64,000 nt of DNA from Phytophthora sp. 'mugwort' (taxonomy: Eukaryota > Oomycota > Peronosporomycetes > Peronosporales > Peronosporaceae), in the NCBI GenBank assembly GCA_033558025.1, contig JAUCEF010000013.1, positions 675,001-739,000 on the forward strand, read 5' to 3'. The notes below the pieces were generated by a model. The model searched no databases. It was not told where the DNA came from and saw nothing but the letters and a program-made list of their open reading frames with translations. Positions 12,201 to 23,364 of this stretch are shown here, piece after piece (the first letter of the stretch is position 1; every line of letters begins with the position of its first letter). A program made the position numbers and the translations under genes.

Positions 12201-12799
12201 CGCGCTTCATGGAGAACCCCCAAGAGGAACACTGGGTTGCGGTCAAGCGCATTTTTCGCTATCTACAAGGCACCAAGACGCATGGAATCTGTTTTAAGCC
12301 AGGCAACAAGATCGACTTTCGTGGGTATTCGGATGCGGACTGGGCTGGCGACCTCGCGGACCGCAAGTCGACTTCCGGCTACACGTTCATGCTGATGGGT
12401 GCGCCAGTGAGCTGGGGAAGCAAGAAACAGTCAAGTGTTTCGCTGTCTACGAGCGAGGCGGAATACATCGCGCTCAGTCTGGCGATCCAAGAAGGCAAAT
12501 GGATTCATCGCCTGTTGTGCGAGATTTTGACGGCAGCGAACGAATCGGGGCCAGAGCTCAAGATCCGCGAAGACAACCAGTCGTGCATCAAGATGACGAA
12601 GAACCCAGTGAACCATGGTCGCGCCAAGCACATCGACATCAAGTACCATCACATCCGTGATGAGGTCAAGCGCGGCGAAGTCAAGCTCGAGTACTGCGAG
12701 ACTTCTATCATGCTGGCGGACATCATGACCAAGGCACTGCCAGGACCGCGCCACATGGATCTGACGGCGTCCCTCGGAATCCACGCGTGTTCGCATTGA
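9209..12799 (+). pseudogene. Family B copy B2, PBS and gag N-terminus deleted
   Basis: The internal region starts at a position equivalent to about base 5236 in copy B1, so about 455 bp (PBS, gag start and most of the gag domain) are missing. The zinc knuckle, protease, integrase, RT and RNase H follow in order. A 1-bp deletion in a G run near 10877 (gaggcgggc versus gaggcggggc) separates integrase from RT. The RT/RNase H half is open from about 10880 to the stop at 12797-12799. Without a PBS this copy could not prime its own reverse transcription. It forms one unit of a 3,942-bp tandem repeat. Confidence 0.9.
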
Positions 12800-12806
12800 G
12801 GGGGCG

Positions 12807-13150
12807 TATTGAGGGTTGCCGGGTTTTGGTACTGTGTACCAGTAACCGGTTAACCCGAACCGGTCCAACACGATCCCGCGATGTTTACGGTACGTTGTTT
12901 ACGCAACCGATGATTAGACGAGTAGGATGATTGGACGAGTGCGGAGTGTTGGTGATTGGATGCACCAAATGATTGGATGCAGGGCTGCATATCTATGTGG
13001 TAGACTAGGTAGTGTAAGCTCCGATAAATCAATCACTTTCGAATCTTCCTTCTTCAGCTCAAGTGGTCTTCACTCCGGTCCTCGCACCCAAGTGCAGAAC
13101 TCCCTTCGCTCCGTCCAAGCTTCACTTATCAAGATCCATACCTTTTATCA
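12807..13150 (+). repeat. Family B LTR (3' LTR of B2 and 5' LTR of B3)
   Basis: This is a 344-bp LTR 3,942 bp downstream of the one at 8865, with the same flanks: polypurine tract on the left and the direct LTR-to-mid-gag joint on the right. Confidence 0.88.
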
Positions 13151-15314
13151 GGAGGACGAGGACGTGGCGATCTGCTTGCTGCGCAGTCTCCCCAAGAGCT
13201 ACGAGAACGTCGTGCTGAACTTGGAGATGAGCAATGCAGAGCTGCGGTCGCAAGACGTTGTGAAGGTGCTCACGAACGAGCACATCAAGCGACAAGGCGA
13301 GAAGACGGCGACGGTGAAGACTGAGAACGCGGCCAAGGCGTTCAGTGCCGACCGTGAGCCTCGCCAATGCATGTACTGCGGGAAATTGGGGCATGTCATT
13401 GACAAGTGCTGGACCAAGCAGAAGGACGAGAACCGAGGGCCAAGACGCGGCGGCAACGGCCGTGGACGCGGGGCCAACAACATCCAGTGGAGAAACGACA
13501 GCGACGGCTACGACAACGACTACGATCGAGTGGCGTTCGCGGTTTCCCTGGAATGTAGAGTTTCGACGGACAAGAATGTGTCCGGGATGTGGGAGGTCGA
13601 CAGCGGTGCCACGCACCATATTTGCAACGACAAGTCCAAGTTCGCCAATTTGATCGAGCGAAGTGAAGGCGAACTTTCGGTGGCCGATGGCAACAAGGCT
13701 GCCATCAAGGGTGTGGGGACCATCGTGGAAAGAGTGGTCCTGCCTAACGGCGACGAGCGCGAGATCGAGATCAAGAACGCGCTTTACGTGCCAAATATGA
13801 GCAAGAATCTGCTTTCAGTGCCGCAGATAAACAAGCATGGCAAGTTCCAAGTGGTATTTGACGGCACTGAGATGCACGTTTCGCGCAAGGACTCGAATCA
13901 AGTGGTGGCGACGGCGGATCTCGTGGACGGACTCTACTGGCTTCGCACACCTCAGCGATCGGCAAATGCGGCGACAAGTGGAAGGACGGTCGATTTGCAC
14001 GCGCGTATGGGTCACGCTCCAGTCGAGGTTCTTCGCAAGATGGTCGACACCTCGAGATGATCAAGGACGCGAAAGCACCTTCCAAGTCGAGTGGACCAAG
14101 TGTGTGTCGTGGTTGCCAGCAAGGCAAAATGGTCCAAAAACCATTCCCAAGCAACCGTGACAAGCGTCGCTACGACACATTTGAGCTGCTCCACTTCGAT
14201 ATCTGCGGACCCATGGAAGAAAACTCGCTTGGCGGCAGCAAGTATCTGCTACTGATCGTGGACGAAGCCAACGGATGCATGAAGGGTTTCTGTCTGCGTG
14301 CCAAGTCGGAGAGTGAAGACTGCATCAAGACATACATCATGAAGGTGCAGACGCAGTTCGGCAAGAAGGTCAAGTTTGTGCGGCACGACGGAGCTCGTGA
14401 GTTTGCGACTAACTCGCTCAACGACTTCTACGAAGACGAAGGCATCGAGCAGCAAACCACGGTTCCGTACGCGCACCAGACCAACGGCACGGCAGAGCGA
14501 GCCATCCGAACTATCGTCACGATCGGCCGCAGCATGTTGCACCACGCCAAGCTGGACAAGTGTTTCTGGGCTGAGGCGGCGATGACAGCCATCTACGTGA
14601 AGAACCGCCTGCCGTCACCCAAGATCGAGCACAAGACTCCGTTCGAGATCGTCTACAAGTCCAAGCCGAGTGTGAAGCACATGCGTGTTTTCGGCTGTCG
14701 GACGTACATCCTGACTCCGAAGGAGAAGCGACTCAAGTGGGATCCCAAGGCTCGCGCCGGATTGTTTCTGGGTTACGAAGAAGTGTCCAAGGCGTATCGA
14801 CTTTATGACATCGAGGCGGGGCAGGTGTGTGAGCTCAAGCGGTCTCTTTACGGTTTGAAGCAGTCGCCGCGGATGTGGAACAAGACCATCGACGACCTCA
14901 TGCTCAATCTAGAGTTCAAGAAGTGCGAGTCCGACCACTGCATCTACTTCAAGCGTGACGACCAAGACATGATCTTCGTGGCGCTATATGTCGACGACCT
15001 GATCCTCGCAAGTAACAACGACAAGCTGCTCCAGTCGACGAAGAAGGCGCTCAGTGACCGTTTCGAGATGACGGACCTAGGCCACCTCAAGTACTTCCTT
15101 GGCATGGAAATCGATCAAGATATGACGACAGGGAAGGTGTCGATGCGGCAAACCAAGTTTGCGAAAGACATTCTGGAGAAGTTCAACATGGAGAAGAGCA
15201 ATCCTGTTAAGACGCCACAGGTGTTGTCAGTGTCGATGCGGCAAACCAAGTTTGCGAAAGACATTCTGGAGAAGTTTAACATGGAGAAGAGCAATCCTGT
15301 TAAGACGCCACAGG
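13151..15314 (+). pseudogene. Chimeric copia: family B gag-integrase fused in frame to family A reverse transcriptase (B3/A)
   Basis: From 13151 this is family B (zinc knuckle, protease, GAG-pre-integrase). The frame is lost at 14050-14056, where 'acctcgagatg' replaces 'accaagatg', and is open again from 14057 through the integrase catalytic residues. At about 14825 family B ends just after IEAGQ, and family A RT continues in the same frame from [13 protein letters not shown], including its active-site YVDDLILAS. The A part stops after KTPQ and joins a family A LTR. A 93-bp in-frame tandem duplication lies at 15137-15322. The fusion skips the B RT N-terminus and the A RT fingers, so a working enzyme is unlikely. 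Confidence 0.88.
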
Positions 15315-15322
15315 TGTTGTCA
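15137..15322 (+). repeat. 93-bp tandem duplication spanning an RT/LTR junction
   Basis: Bases 15137-15229 and 15230-15322 are near-identical. Each copy runs from 'gtgtcgatgcgg' in RT through 'ccacag' and then 9 bases of the LTR edge, 'gtgttgtca'. Because the duplicated block already contains the RT-to-LTR joint, the joint formed before or together with the duplication. The period is 31 codons, so the frame is kept. Confidence 0.9.
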
Positions 15323-15660
15323 AGGAGACGTCTCGACCAGCTGCTGTATACCGGTAGGATACCGGTATGACCTTCACTCAGTGGCACCGCAATCATCCTG
15401 TGATTACGAGACGAAGATTACGTCACGCTGTTTATGGGACGGTGTTTACGCCATGGACGATTACGCCACGGGTGGGTACAAGATTGTTGGTACATGATGA
15501 GCTCTACGTGGCACTCCCTGATTGGCTGAAGCAACTCAGTATCCAGTAGAGAATCCAGTAGAGTGTACCCAGTAGGTAGAACTGTAGGCTTAGAGGTAGC
15601 AAGGAGTTTGCGAACTAAGGACCTAAATCAATCACTTTGCATTTTGCCATCAAGTGACCA
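15315..15660 (+). repeat. Family A LTR (5' LTR of copy A1)
   Basis: This is a 346-bp family A LTR beginning TGTTGTCAAGG and ending CAAGTGACCA. It is followed by an 8-base spacer and the primer-binding site at 15669. Its left edge is joined not to unique DNA but to truncated A reverse transcriptase. Confidence 0.88.
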
Positions 15661-15668
15661 AGCTTTTT

Positions 15669-15684
15669 GGTTATGAGCCCAAGC
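15669..15684 (+). promoter_or_regulatory. Primer-binding site of family A, overlapping the gag start codon
   Basis: GGTTATGAGCCCAAGC is identical to the family B site although the LTRs of the two families are unrelated in sequence. The ATG at 15673-15675 starts the A gag frame (MSPSPVFPDQ). Confidence 0.68.
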
Positions 15685-18600
15685 CCCGTCTTCCCTGACC
15701 AAGACCCCGACTACGCCTTCGCCATGGAAGCCACTTCGACTACGACCGCCCGCATCAACAAGTTCGACGGAACCAACTTCCACACGTGGAAGTTCAAGAT
15801 GCAGATGGTGCTCGAGGAGCGCGAACTGTGGAAGTGACAAGTGGGGAAGTGAAGCTGGAGCACTGCCAGACTGCGGCGGATCAAGCGCTCTTTCGGAAGA
15901 AGTCGCGCAAGGCGCTGGCGATGATCTGTCTCGCGATGGAGGATTCGCAGCTGCAGCTGGTTCGCTCGGCGAGTGGCGCGCATGATGCATGGTCAAGACT
16001 GGAAGGACACTTCGAGAAGAAGAGTTTGGCCAACAAGCTCTTCCTTCGGCGGCGTTTCTTCACGACGATGATGGACGAAGGTGATGATGTGCTGGAGCAC
16101 ATCAACAAGATTAAGACACTGGCGGAGCAGCTCGACGCAGTGGGCGCTCCGGTCAGCGAGGACGACTTGGTGATCACGCTTTTGGGAAGTCTGAGCGAGT
16201 CGTACCAGTTCCTGATCACGGCGTTGGAGTCGAGAGCCGACTCACTGTCGTGGGAACTCGTGACGTCTCGGCTGCTGCATGAGGACATGAAGCGCAAGGA
16301 ACAAGGTGGCGGTACGGACGGCACCGCGCACGGTCAAGGTCAAGCGTTCATGACAAGCGACAACAAGCGCAAGGGTCGGCAGGCGCAGAAGACTAGTGCC
16401 TGTCACTACTGTGGCGAGCACGGACATTGGATCGCCAAGTGTCCGGTGCGAATCCGCGAGAACGCGGAGCGGCAGAGGCCGCAACGAGCGAATGTCGCGC
16501 AGAGTGAAGACGACTCTGGCGACTTCCTCTTCTCGGTTGGTGGTAACACGGGTGCCTCCAAGTCGAATGGAGTGTGGCTGGTCGACTCGGGTGCGACGCA
16601 GCACATGACGTACTCGAAGGAGTACATGAAGAACTACAAGAAGATCTCTCCGGTGGACGTGCATCTCGCGGACGACGGTGTGGTTCAGGCTGTGGGGACC
16701 GGCGACATTGTGATGTCGATGAAGACCCCGCGCGGCATGAAGAAGGGTGTACTCACGAACGTGTGGCACATTCCGAAGCTGTCGCGCAACCTGTTTTCGG
16801 TTGGTCGGTTCACTAAGGACGTCGGGCCAGTTATCTTCGAGAGCGACGGATGCTTCGCTGAAACGAAGAGTCTCAAGTGGAAGCTCGGCGCTCGTGAGGG
16901 CAAAAGGCTGTTCAAGCTGTGCATGACTCCGATGATGCCTGACGAGGCCTATGCGGCAAGTTCGAAGGATCGCCAAGGGGACACCACGTCGTACCTCTGG
17001 CACCTTCGACTTGGTCACATCGGCCATGGCGGTCTAGACGCCATCGTCAAGAAGGGCTACGGTGTTGGTATCGATATGGCGTCGGTGAAGCAGTGGGAGT
17101 TATGCGACGGATGCTCACTCGGCAAGCAAACGCGAGTAAGCTACATGAAGACGTCGCCAAACCGTGCGAAGCAAGTGCTAGAAGTCGTACACAGTGATGT
17201 ATGCGGTCCCATGCAGACGCCGACCTTCGGAGGCAAGCGCTATTTTGTCACGTTTATCGATGACAAGTCGCACTTCTGTGTGGTGTACTTGCTGCGCAAC
17301 AAGTCCGAGGTGGCCGACAAGTTCGCGCAATTCGTCGCGTTAGCTGAGACCCAGACTGGCAAGCGAGTGAAAACACTCCGGAGCGACAACGGCGGCGAGT
17401 ACACTTCGGGTGAGATGGCCAAGTTCTGTGCGGACCGTGGTATCATGCAGAAGTTCACGCCGCCATACACGCCTCAGCTGAACGGAGTCGCCGAGCGCAT
17501 GAACCGGACGTTGGTGGAGTGTGCGCGCTGCATGCTGGAACATGCTGGATTGCCCAAGACGTATTGGGGTGAAGCTGTCGTGACAGCTACGTTCCTCCGT
17601 AATCGGTGTCCGACGCGTGCCATCAATGACGACAAGTCGCCGCACCAGGTTTGGACAGGCAAGAAACCGCTGCTAGCGAACCTCAAGGTGTTCGGTTGCC
17701 ACGCGTACGTGCACGTGCCGAAGGAGAAGCGCACCAAGTTTGACGCTCGGTCGGTGTGCTGTCGGTTCCTGGGATACTCGGAGCATGAGAAAGCGTATCG
17801 TTTCGAAGAGATCAAAAGCGGTCGCGTGCTGGTGAGCCGCGACGCGCAGTTTATGGAAGACGTCTTCGACAGTGGGAGACGTGACTACCATCAGAGGGAG
17901 GTGGTGGTCATTCAAGATGAAGAGACGACGGATCAAGATTCGTTGCAGTCGGATGAAGACGACAAAGAAGAAAAGACGAAGAAGCAGCGCGGGACGAAGG
18001 TTTTGAACCAGGCAGCAAGCGACACCAGCGGACGCAGTCGCTGGAAGAAGCTGTGGAAGTTCAAAGTGCCAAGCGGCAGAGTCGACACCTGACTCTGGAC
18101 GAGATGTCGGCCGCGGCTCAAGAAAGTCAAGACTTCGAAGCTGCATACGTCGTGAATTCAGTGGGAGAAATGCCGACCACGTTCAAGTCGGCGATGGAAT
18201 CCCGCGACGCAGTCAAGTGGAAGGAGGCGTGTGACTCGGAACACGACTCGCTTTGCAAGAACGAGACGTGGGACGTGGTGCCGTTGCCTAAGGGACGCAA
18301 GGCGATCGGCTGCCGATGGGTCTTCCGTGTGAAGGAGAACCAGGCTGGAGAGATCGAACGGTTCAAGGCGCGACTGGTGGCCAAGGGATTTTCGCAGAAG
18401 TACGGCATCGACTACGACGAGACTTTCGCGCCAGTGGCCAAGTTCACGTCGATCAGGATCCTTCTCAGTCTGGCGGCCAAGTACAATCGCATGGTGCACC
18501 AGATGGATGTCAAGACAGCCTTCCTGAATGGTTTATGGACGAAGACATCTACATGGCACAGCCGGACGGCTACATCGATGAAAAGCACCCGGACTATGTC

Positions 18601-19786
18601 TGTGAGCTCAAGCGGTCTCTTTACGGTTTGAAGCAGTCGCCGCGGATGTGGAACAAGACCATCGACGACCTCATGCTCAAGCTAGGGTTCAAGAAGTGCG
18701 AGTCCGACCACTGCATCTACTCTAAGCGTGACGACCAAGACATGATCTTCGTGGCGCTATATGTCGACGACCTGATCCTCGCAAGTAACAACGACAAGCT
18801 GCTCCAGTCGACGAAGAAGGCGCTCAGTGACCGTTTCGAGATGACGGACCTGGGCCAGCTCAAGTACTTCCTCGGCATGGAAATCGATCAAGATGTGACG
18901 ACAGGGAAGGTGTCGATGCGGCAAACCAAGTTTGCGAAATACATTCTGGAGAAGTTCAACATGGAGAAGAGCAACCCTGTTAAGACGCCACAGGATCCGG
19001 GCCTCAAGCTGACCAAGGCCATGTGCGAGGGCGGCTGCAAGCACGACGAGACCATGGTAAACGTGCCATACCGGAATGCTGTGGGATGCCTCATGTATCT
19101 CATGGTAGGCACACGCCCGGACCTTGCAGCAGCAGTGGGAGTTCTCAGCCAGTTTGCAGCAGACCCATGTCCGACACACTGGCAGGCGCTCAAGAGGGTC
19201 TTCAGGTACATTCAAGGCACGAAGACGCACGGCATCGAGTTTCAAGCGAGCTGCGACGACGGACCCCAAGGCTATTCAGATGCCGACTGGGCTGGAGACA
19301 TCGAGTCAAGAAGAAGTACAAGTGGCTACGCGTTCATGATGAATGGCGGATGCATCAGCTGGAGGAGCAAGAAGCAGCGGACAGTGGCGCTGTCTTCAAC
19401 GGCAGCTGAGTACATGGCGCTATCAGAGGCGACACAAGAGGCGGTGTGGCTCAAGGTGTTCCTGTGCGAGCTCGGCGAGATGACAAGCGATGAAGCAATT
19501 AAGATCTACGAGGACAAATAATGTTTTTATACTTTTAATCACTTTTTTTATCTAGGCTCCATCGCGTTGGCCAAGAATCCCGAATTCCACAACCGCACCA
19601 AGCACATCGACATTCGCTACCATTTCGTGCGCGAGAAGGTGGAAGACGGTCAAGTGGTGCTGCAGTATGTTTCGACAACCGACATGCTGGCGGACATCAT
19701 GAGAAGCCAATCTCTGCGACGCAGTTCAGTGTGCTCCGGAGCAAACTCGGCATCGAAGCGCTGAAGGCTGTCGAGTCGAGTGGGAG
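15673..19786 (+). pseudogene. Family A Ty1/copia gag-pol, full span (copy A1)
   Basis: Starting at the ATG in the PBS, this copy has a UBN2-type gag domain (INKFDGTNFHTWKFKM), a CCHC knuckle (CHYCGEHGHWIAKC, near 16398), protease (LVDSGATQHM), GAG-pre-integrase (HLRLGHIGHGG, LCDGCSLGK), integrase (VHSDVCGPM, LRSDNGGEY, GVAERMNRT), RT (YVDDLILAS near 18763) and RNase H (YSDADWAGD). Five lesions kill it when compared with the other copies: 1-bp deletions near 15832 (gag), 17972 (after integrase), 18535 (RT) and 19702 (RNase H end), and an AT-rich insertion with stops at 19518-19556. The four lesions inside the repeated part recur in the downstream tandem units. Confidence 0.93.
19518..19556 (+). 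other. AT-rich intron-like insertion in family A RNase H
   Basis: Where copy A0 reads 'gacaaccaaggttcc', this copy has about 33 extra bases. They contain a GT at 19523, a T-rich tract and a terminal CTAG at 19552-19555. Removing 19523-19555 restores the ancestral length exactly, but a TAA remains just upstream, so splicing would not rescue the frame. The same insertion occurs at 22750, 25982 and 29214. It resembles a very small intron or a templated filler insertion. Confidence 0.5.
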
Positions 19787-20132
19787 TGTTGTCAAGAAGA
19801 CGTCTCGACCAGCTACGGTATACCGGTAGGATACCGGTATGACCTTCACTCAGTGGCACCGCAATCATCCTGTGATTACGAGACGAAGATTACGTCACGG
19901 TGTTTATGGGACGGTGTTTACGCCAGGGACGATTACGCCACGGGTGGGTACAAGATTGTGGGTACAAGATGGGCTCTACGTGGCACTCCCTGATTGGCTG
20001 AAGTAACTCAGTATCCAGTAGAGAATCCAGTAGAGTGTACCCAGTAGGTAGAACTGTAGGCTTAGAGGTAGCAAGATATTTGCGAACTAAGGACCTAAAT
20101 CAATCACTTTGCATTTTGCCATCAAGTGACCA
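19787..20132 (+). repeat. Family A LTR, array unit 1
   Basis: This 346-bp LTR carries the variant 'gcaagatatttgcg' near 20071 that is shared with array LTRs 2 and 3. The usual form is 'gcaaggagtttgcg'. Its right edge runs through the spacer 'agactttt' straight into 'tgttcaagctgtgc', which is internal polyprotein sequence. Confidence 0.88.
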
Positions 20133-23018
20133 AGACTTTTTGTTCAAGCTGTGCATGACTCCGATGATGCCTGACGAGGCCAATGCGGCAAGTTCGAAGG
20201 ATCGCCAAGGGGACACCACGTCGTACCTCTGGCACCTTCGACTTGGTCACATCGGCCATGGCGGTCTAGACGCCATCGTCAAGAAGGGCTACGGTGTTGG
20301 TATCGACATGGCGTCGGTGAAGCAGTGGGAGCTGTGCGACGGATGCTCACTCGGCAACCAAACGCGAGTAAGCTACATGAAGACGTCGCCAAACCGTGCG
20401 AAGCAAGTGCTGAAAGTCGTACACAGTGATGTATGCGGTCCCATGCAGACGCCGACCTTCGGAGGCAAGCGCTATTTTGTCACGTTTATCGATGACAAGT
20501 CGCACTTCTGTGTGGTGTACTTGCTGCGCAACAAGTCCGAGGTGGCCGACAAGTTCGCGCAATTCGTCGCGTTAGCTGAGACCCAGACTGGCAAGCGAGT
20601 GAAAACACTCCGGAGCGACAACGGCGGCGAGTACACTTCGGGTGAGATGGCCAAGTTCTGTGCGGACCGTGGTATCATGCAGAAGTTCACGCCGCCATAC
20701 ACGCCTCAGCTGAACGGAGTCGCCGAGCGCATGAACCGGACGTTGGTGGAGTGTGCGCGCTGCATGCTGGAACATGCTGGATTGCCCAAGACGTATTGGG
20801 GTGAAGCTGTCGTGACAGCTACGTTCCTCCGTAATCGGTGTCCGACGCGTGCCATCAATGACGACAAGTCGCCGCACCAGGTTTGGACAGGCAAGAAACC
20901 GCTGCTAGCGAACCTCAAGGTGTTCGGTTGCCACGCGTACGTGCACGTGCCGAAGGAGAAGCGCACCAAGTTTGACGCTCGGTCGGTGTGCTGTCGGTTC
21001 CTGGGATACTCGGAGCATGAGAAAGCGTATCGTTTCGAAGAGATCAAAAGCGGTCGCGTGCTGGTGAGCCGCGACGCGCAGTTTATGGAAGACGTCTTCG
21101 ACAGTGGGAGACGTGACTACCATCAGAGGGAGGTGGTGGTCATTCAAGATGAAGAGACGACGGATCAAGATTCGTTGCAGTCGGATGAAGACGACAAAGA
21201 AGAAAAGACGAAGAAGCAGCGCGGGACGAAGGTTTTGAACCAGGCAGCAAGCGACACCAGCGGACGCAGTCGCTGGAAGAAGCTGTGGAAGTTCAAAGTG
21301 CCAAGCGGCAGAGTCGACACCTGACTCTGGACGAGATGTCGGCCGCGGCTCAAGAAAGTCAAGACTTCGAAGCTGCATACGTCGTGAATTCAGTGGGAGA
21401 AATGCCGACCACGTTCAAGTCGGCGATGGAATCCCGCGACGCAGTCAAGTGGAAGGAGGCGTGTGACTCGGAACACGACTCGCTTTGCAAGAACGAGACG
21501 TGGGACGTGGTGCCGTTGCCTAAGGGACGCAAGGCGATCGGCTGCCGATGGGTCTTCCGTGTGAAGGAGAACCAGGCTGGAGAGATCGAACGGTTCAAGG
21601 CGCGACTGGTGGCCAAGGGATTTTCGCAGAAGTACGGCATCGACTACGACGAGACTTTCGCGCCAGTGGCCAAGTTCACGTCGATCAGGATCCTTCTCAG
21701 TCTGGCGGCCAAGTACAATCGCATGGTGCACCAGATGGATGTCAAGACAGCCTTCCTGAATGGTTTATGGACGAAGACATCTACATGGCACAGCCGGACG
21801 GCTACATCGATGAAAAGCACCCGGACTATGTCTGTGAGCTCAAGCGGTCTCTTTACGGTTTGAAGCAGTCGCCGCGGATGTGGAACAAGACCATCGACGA
21901 CCTCATGCTCAAGCTAGGGTTCAAGAAGTGCGAGTCCGACCACTGCATCTACTCTAAGCGTGACGACCAAGACATGATCTTCGTGGCGCTATATGTCGAC
22001 GACCTGATCCTCGCAAGTAACAACGACAAGCTGCTCCAGTCGACGAAGAAGGCGCTCAGTGACCGTTTCGAGATGACGGACCTGGGCCAGCTCAAGTACT
22101 TCCTCGGCATGGAAATCGATCAAGATGTGACGACAGGGAAGGTGTCGATGCGGCAAACCAAGTTTGCGAAATACATTCTGGAGAAGTTCAACATGGAGAA
22201 GAGCAACCCTGTTAAGACGCCACAGGATCCGGGCCTCAAGCTGACCAAGGCCATGTGCGAGGGCGGCTGCAAGCACGACGAGACCATGGTAAACGTGCCA
22301 TACCGGAATGCTGTGGGATGCCTCATGTATCTCATGGTAGGCACACGCCCGGACCTTGCAGCAGCAGTGGGAGTTCTCAGCCAGTTTGCAGCAGACCCAT
22401 GTCCGACACACTGGCAGGCGCTCAAGAGGGTCTTCAGGTACATTCAAGGCACGAAGACGCACGGCATCGAGTTTCAAGCGAGCTGCGACGACGGACCCCA
22501 AGGCTATTCAGATGCCGACTGGGCTGGAGACATCGAGTCAAGAAGAAGTACAAGTGGCTACGCGTTCATGATGAATGGCGGATGCATCAGCTGGAGGAGC
22601 AAGAAGCAGCGGACAGTGGCGCTGTCTTCAACGGCAGCTGAGTACATGGCGCTATCAGAGGCGACACAAGAGGCGGTGTGGCTCAAGGTGTTCCTGTGCG
22701 AGCTCGGCGAGATGACAAGCGATGAAGCAATTAAGATCTACGAGGACAAATAATGTTTTTATACTTTTAATCACTTTTTTTATCTAGGCTCCATCGCGTT
22801 GGCCAAGAATCCCGAATTCCACAACCGCACCAAGCACATCGACATTCGCTACCATTTCGTGCGCGAGAAGGTGGAAGACGGTCAAGTGGTGCTGCAGTAT
22901 GTTTCGACAACCGACATGCTGGCGGACATCATGAGAAGCCAATCTCTGCGACGCAGTTCAGTGTGCTCCGGAGCAAACTCGGCATCGAAGCGCTGAAGGC
23001 TGTCGAGTCGAGTGGGAG
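20133..23018 (+). pseudogene. Family A integrase-RT-RNase H, array unit 1
   Basis: The coding sequence enters near FKLCMTPMMPDEA, between protease and the HHCC region. It covers integrase (open to 21324), RT (broken near 21767 by the same 1-bp deletion as A1) and RNase H (stop at 22751-22753 in the AT-rich insertion, then a 1-bp deletion near 22934). No start codon or gag is present. HHCC residue context differs from units 2 and 3 (GNQTR here, GKQTR there). Not functional. Confidence 0.9.
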
Positions 23019-23364
23019 TGTTGTCAAGAAGACGTCTCGACCAGCTACGGTATACCGGTAGGATACCGGTATGACCTTCACTCAGTGGCACCGCAATCAT
23101 CCTGTGATTACGAGACGAAGATTACGTCACGGTGTTTATGGGACGGTGTTTACGCCAGGGACGATTACGCCACGGGTGGGTACAAGATTGTGGGTACAAG
23201 ATGGGCTCTACGTGGCACTCCCTGATTGGCTGAAGTAACTCAGTATCCAGTAGAGAATCCAGTAGAGTGTACCCAGTAGGTAGAACTGTAGGCTTAGAGG
23301 TAGCAAGATATTTGCGAACTAAGGACCTAAATCAATCACTTTGCATTTTGCCATCAAGTGACCA
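23019..23364 (+). repeat. Family A LTR, array unit 2
   Basis: This is a 346-bp LTR exactly 3,232 bp after unit 1's, with the same 'agatattt' variant and the same abnormal right edge. Confidence 0.88.

Larger units (their letters stand above)
8865..14825 (+). repeat. Direct tandem repeat, period 3,942 bp (LTR + deleted family B internal region)
   Basis: The unit LTR-deltaGag-pol at 8865-12806 is followed head to tail by a second unit from 12807, which breaks off at 14825 in integrase. Both units carry the identical LTR/gag deletion joint, so they descend from one deleted ancestor by duplication rather than by two insertions. They differ at several positions, for example a CTCGAG-creating change at 14050-14056 in the second unit only. 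Confidence 0.82.
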
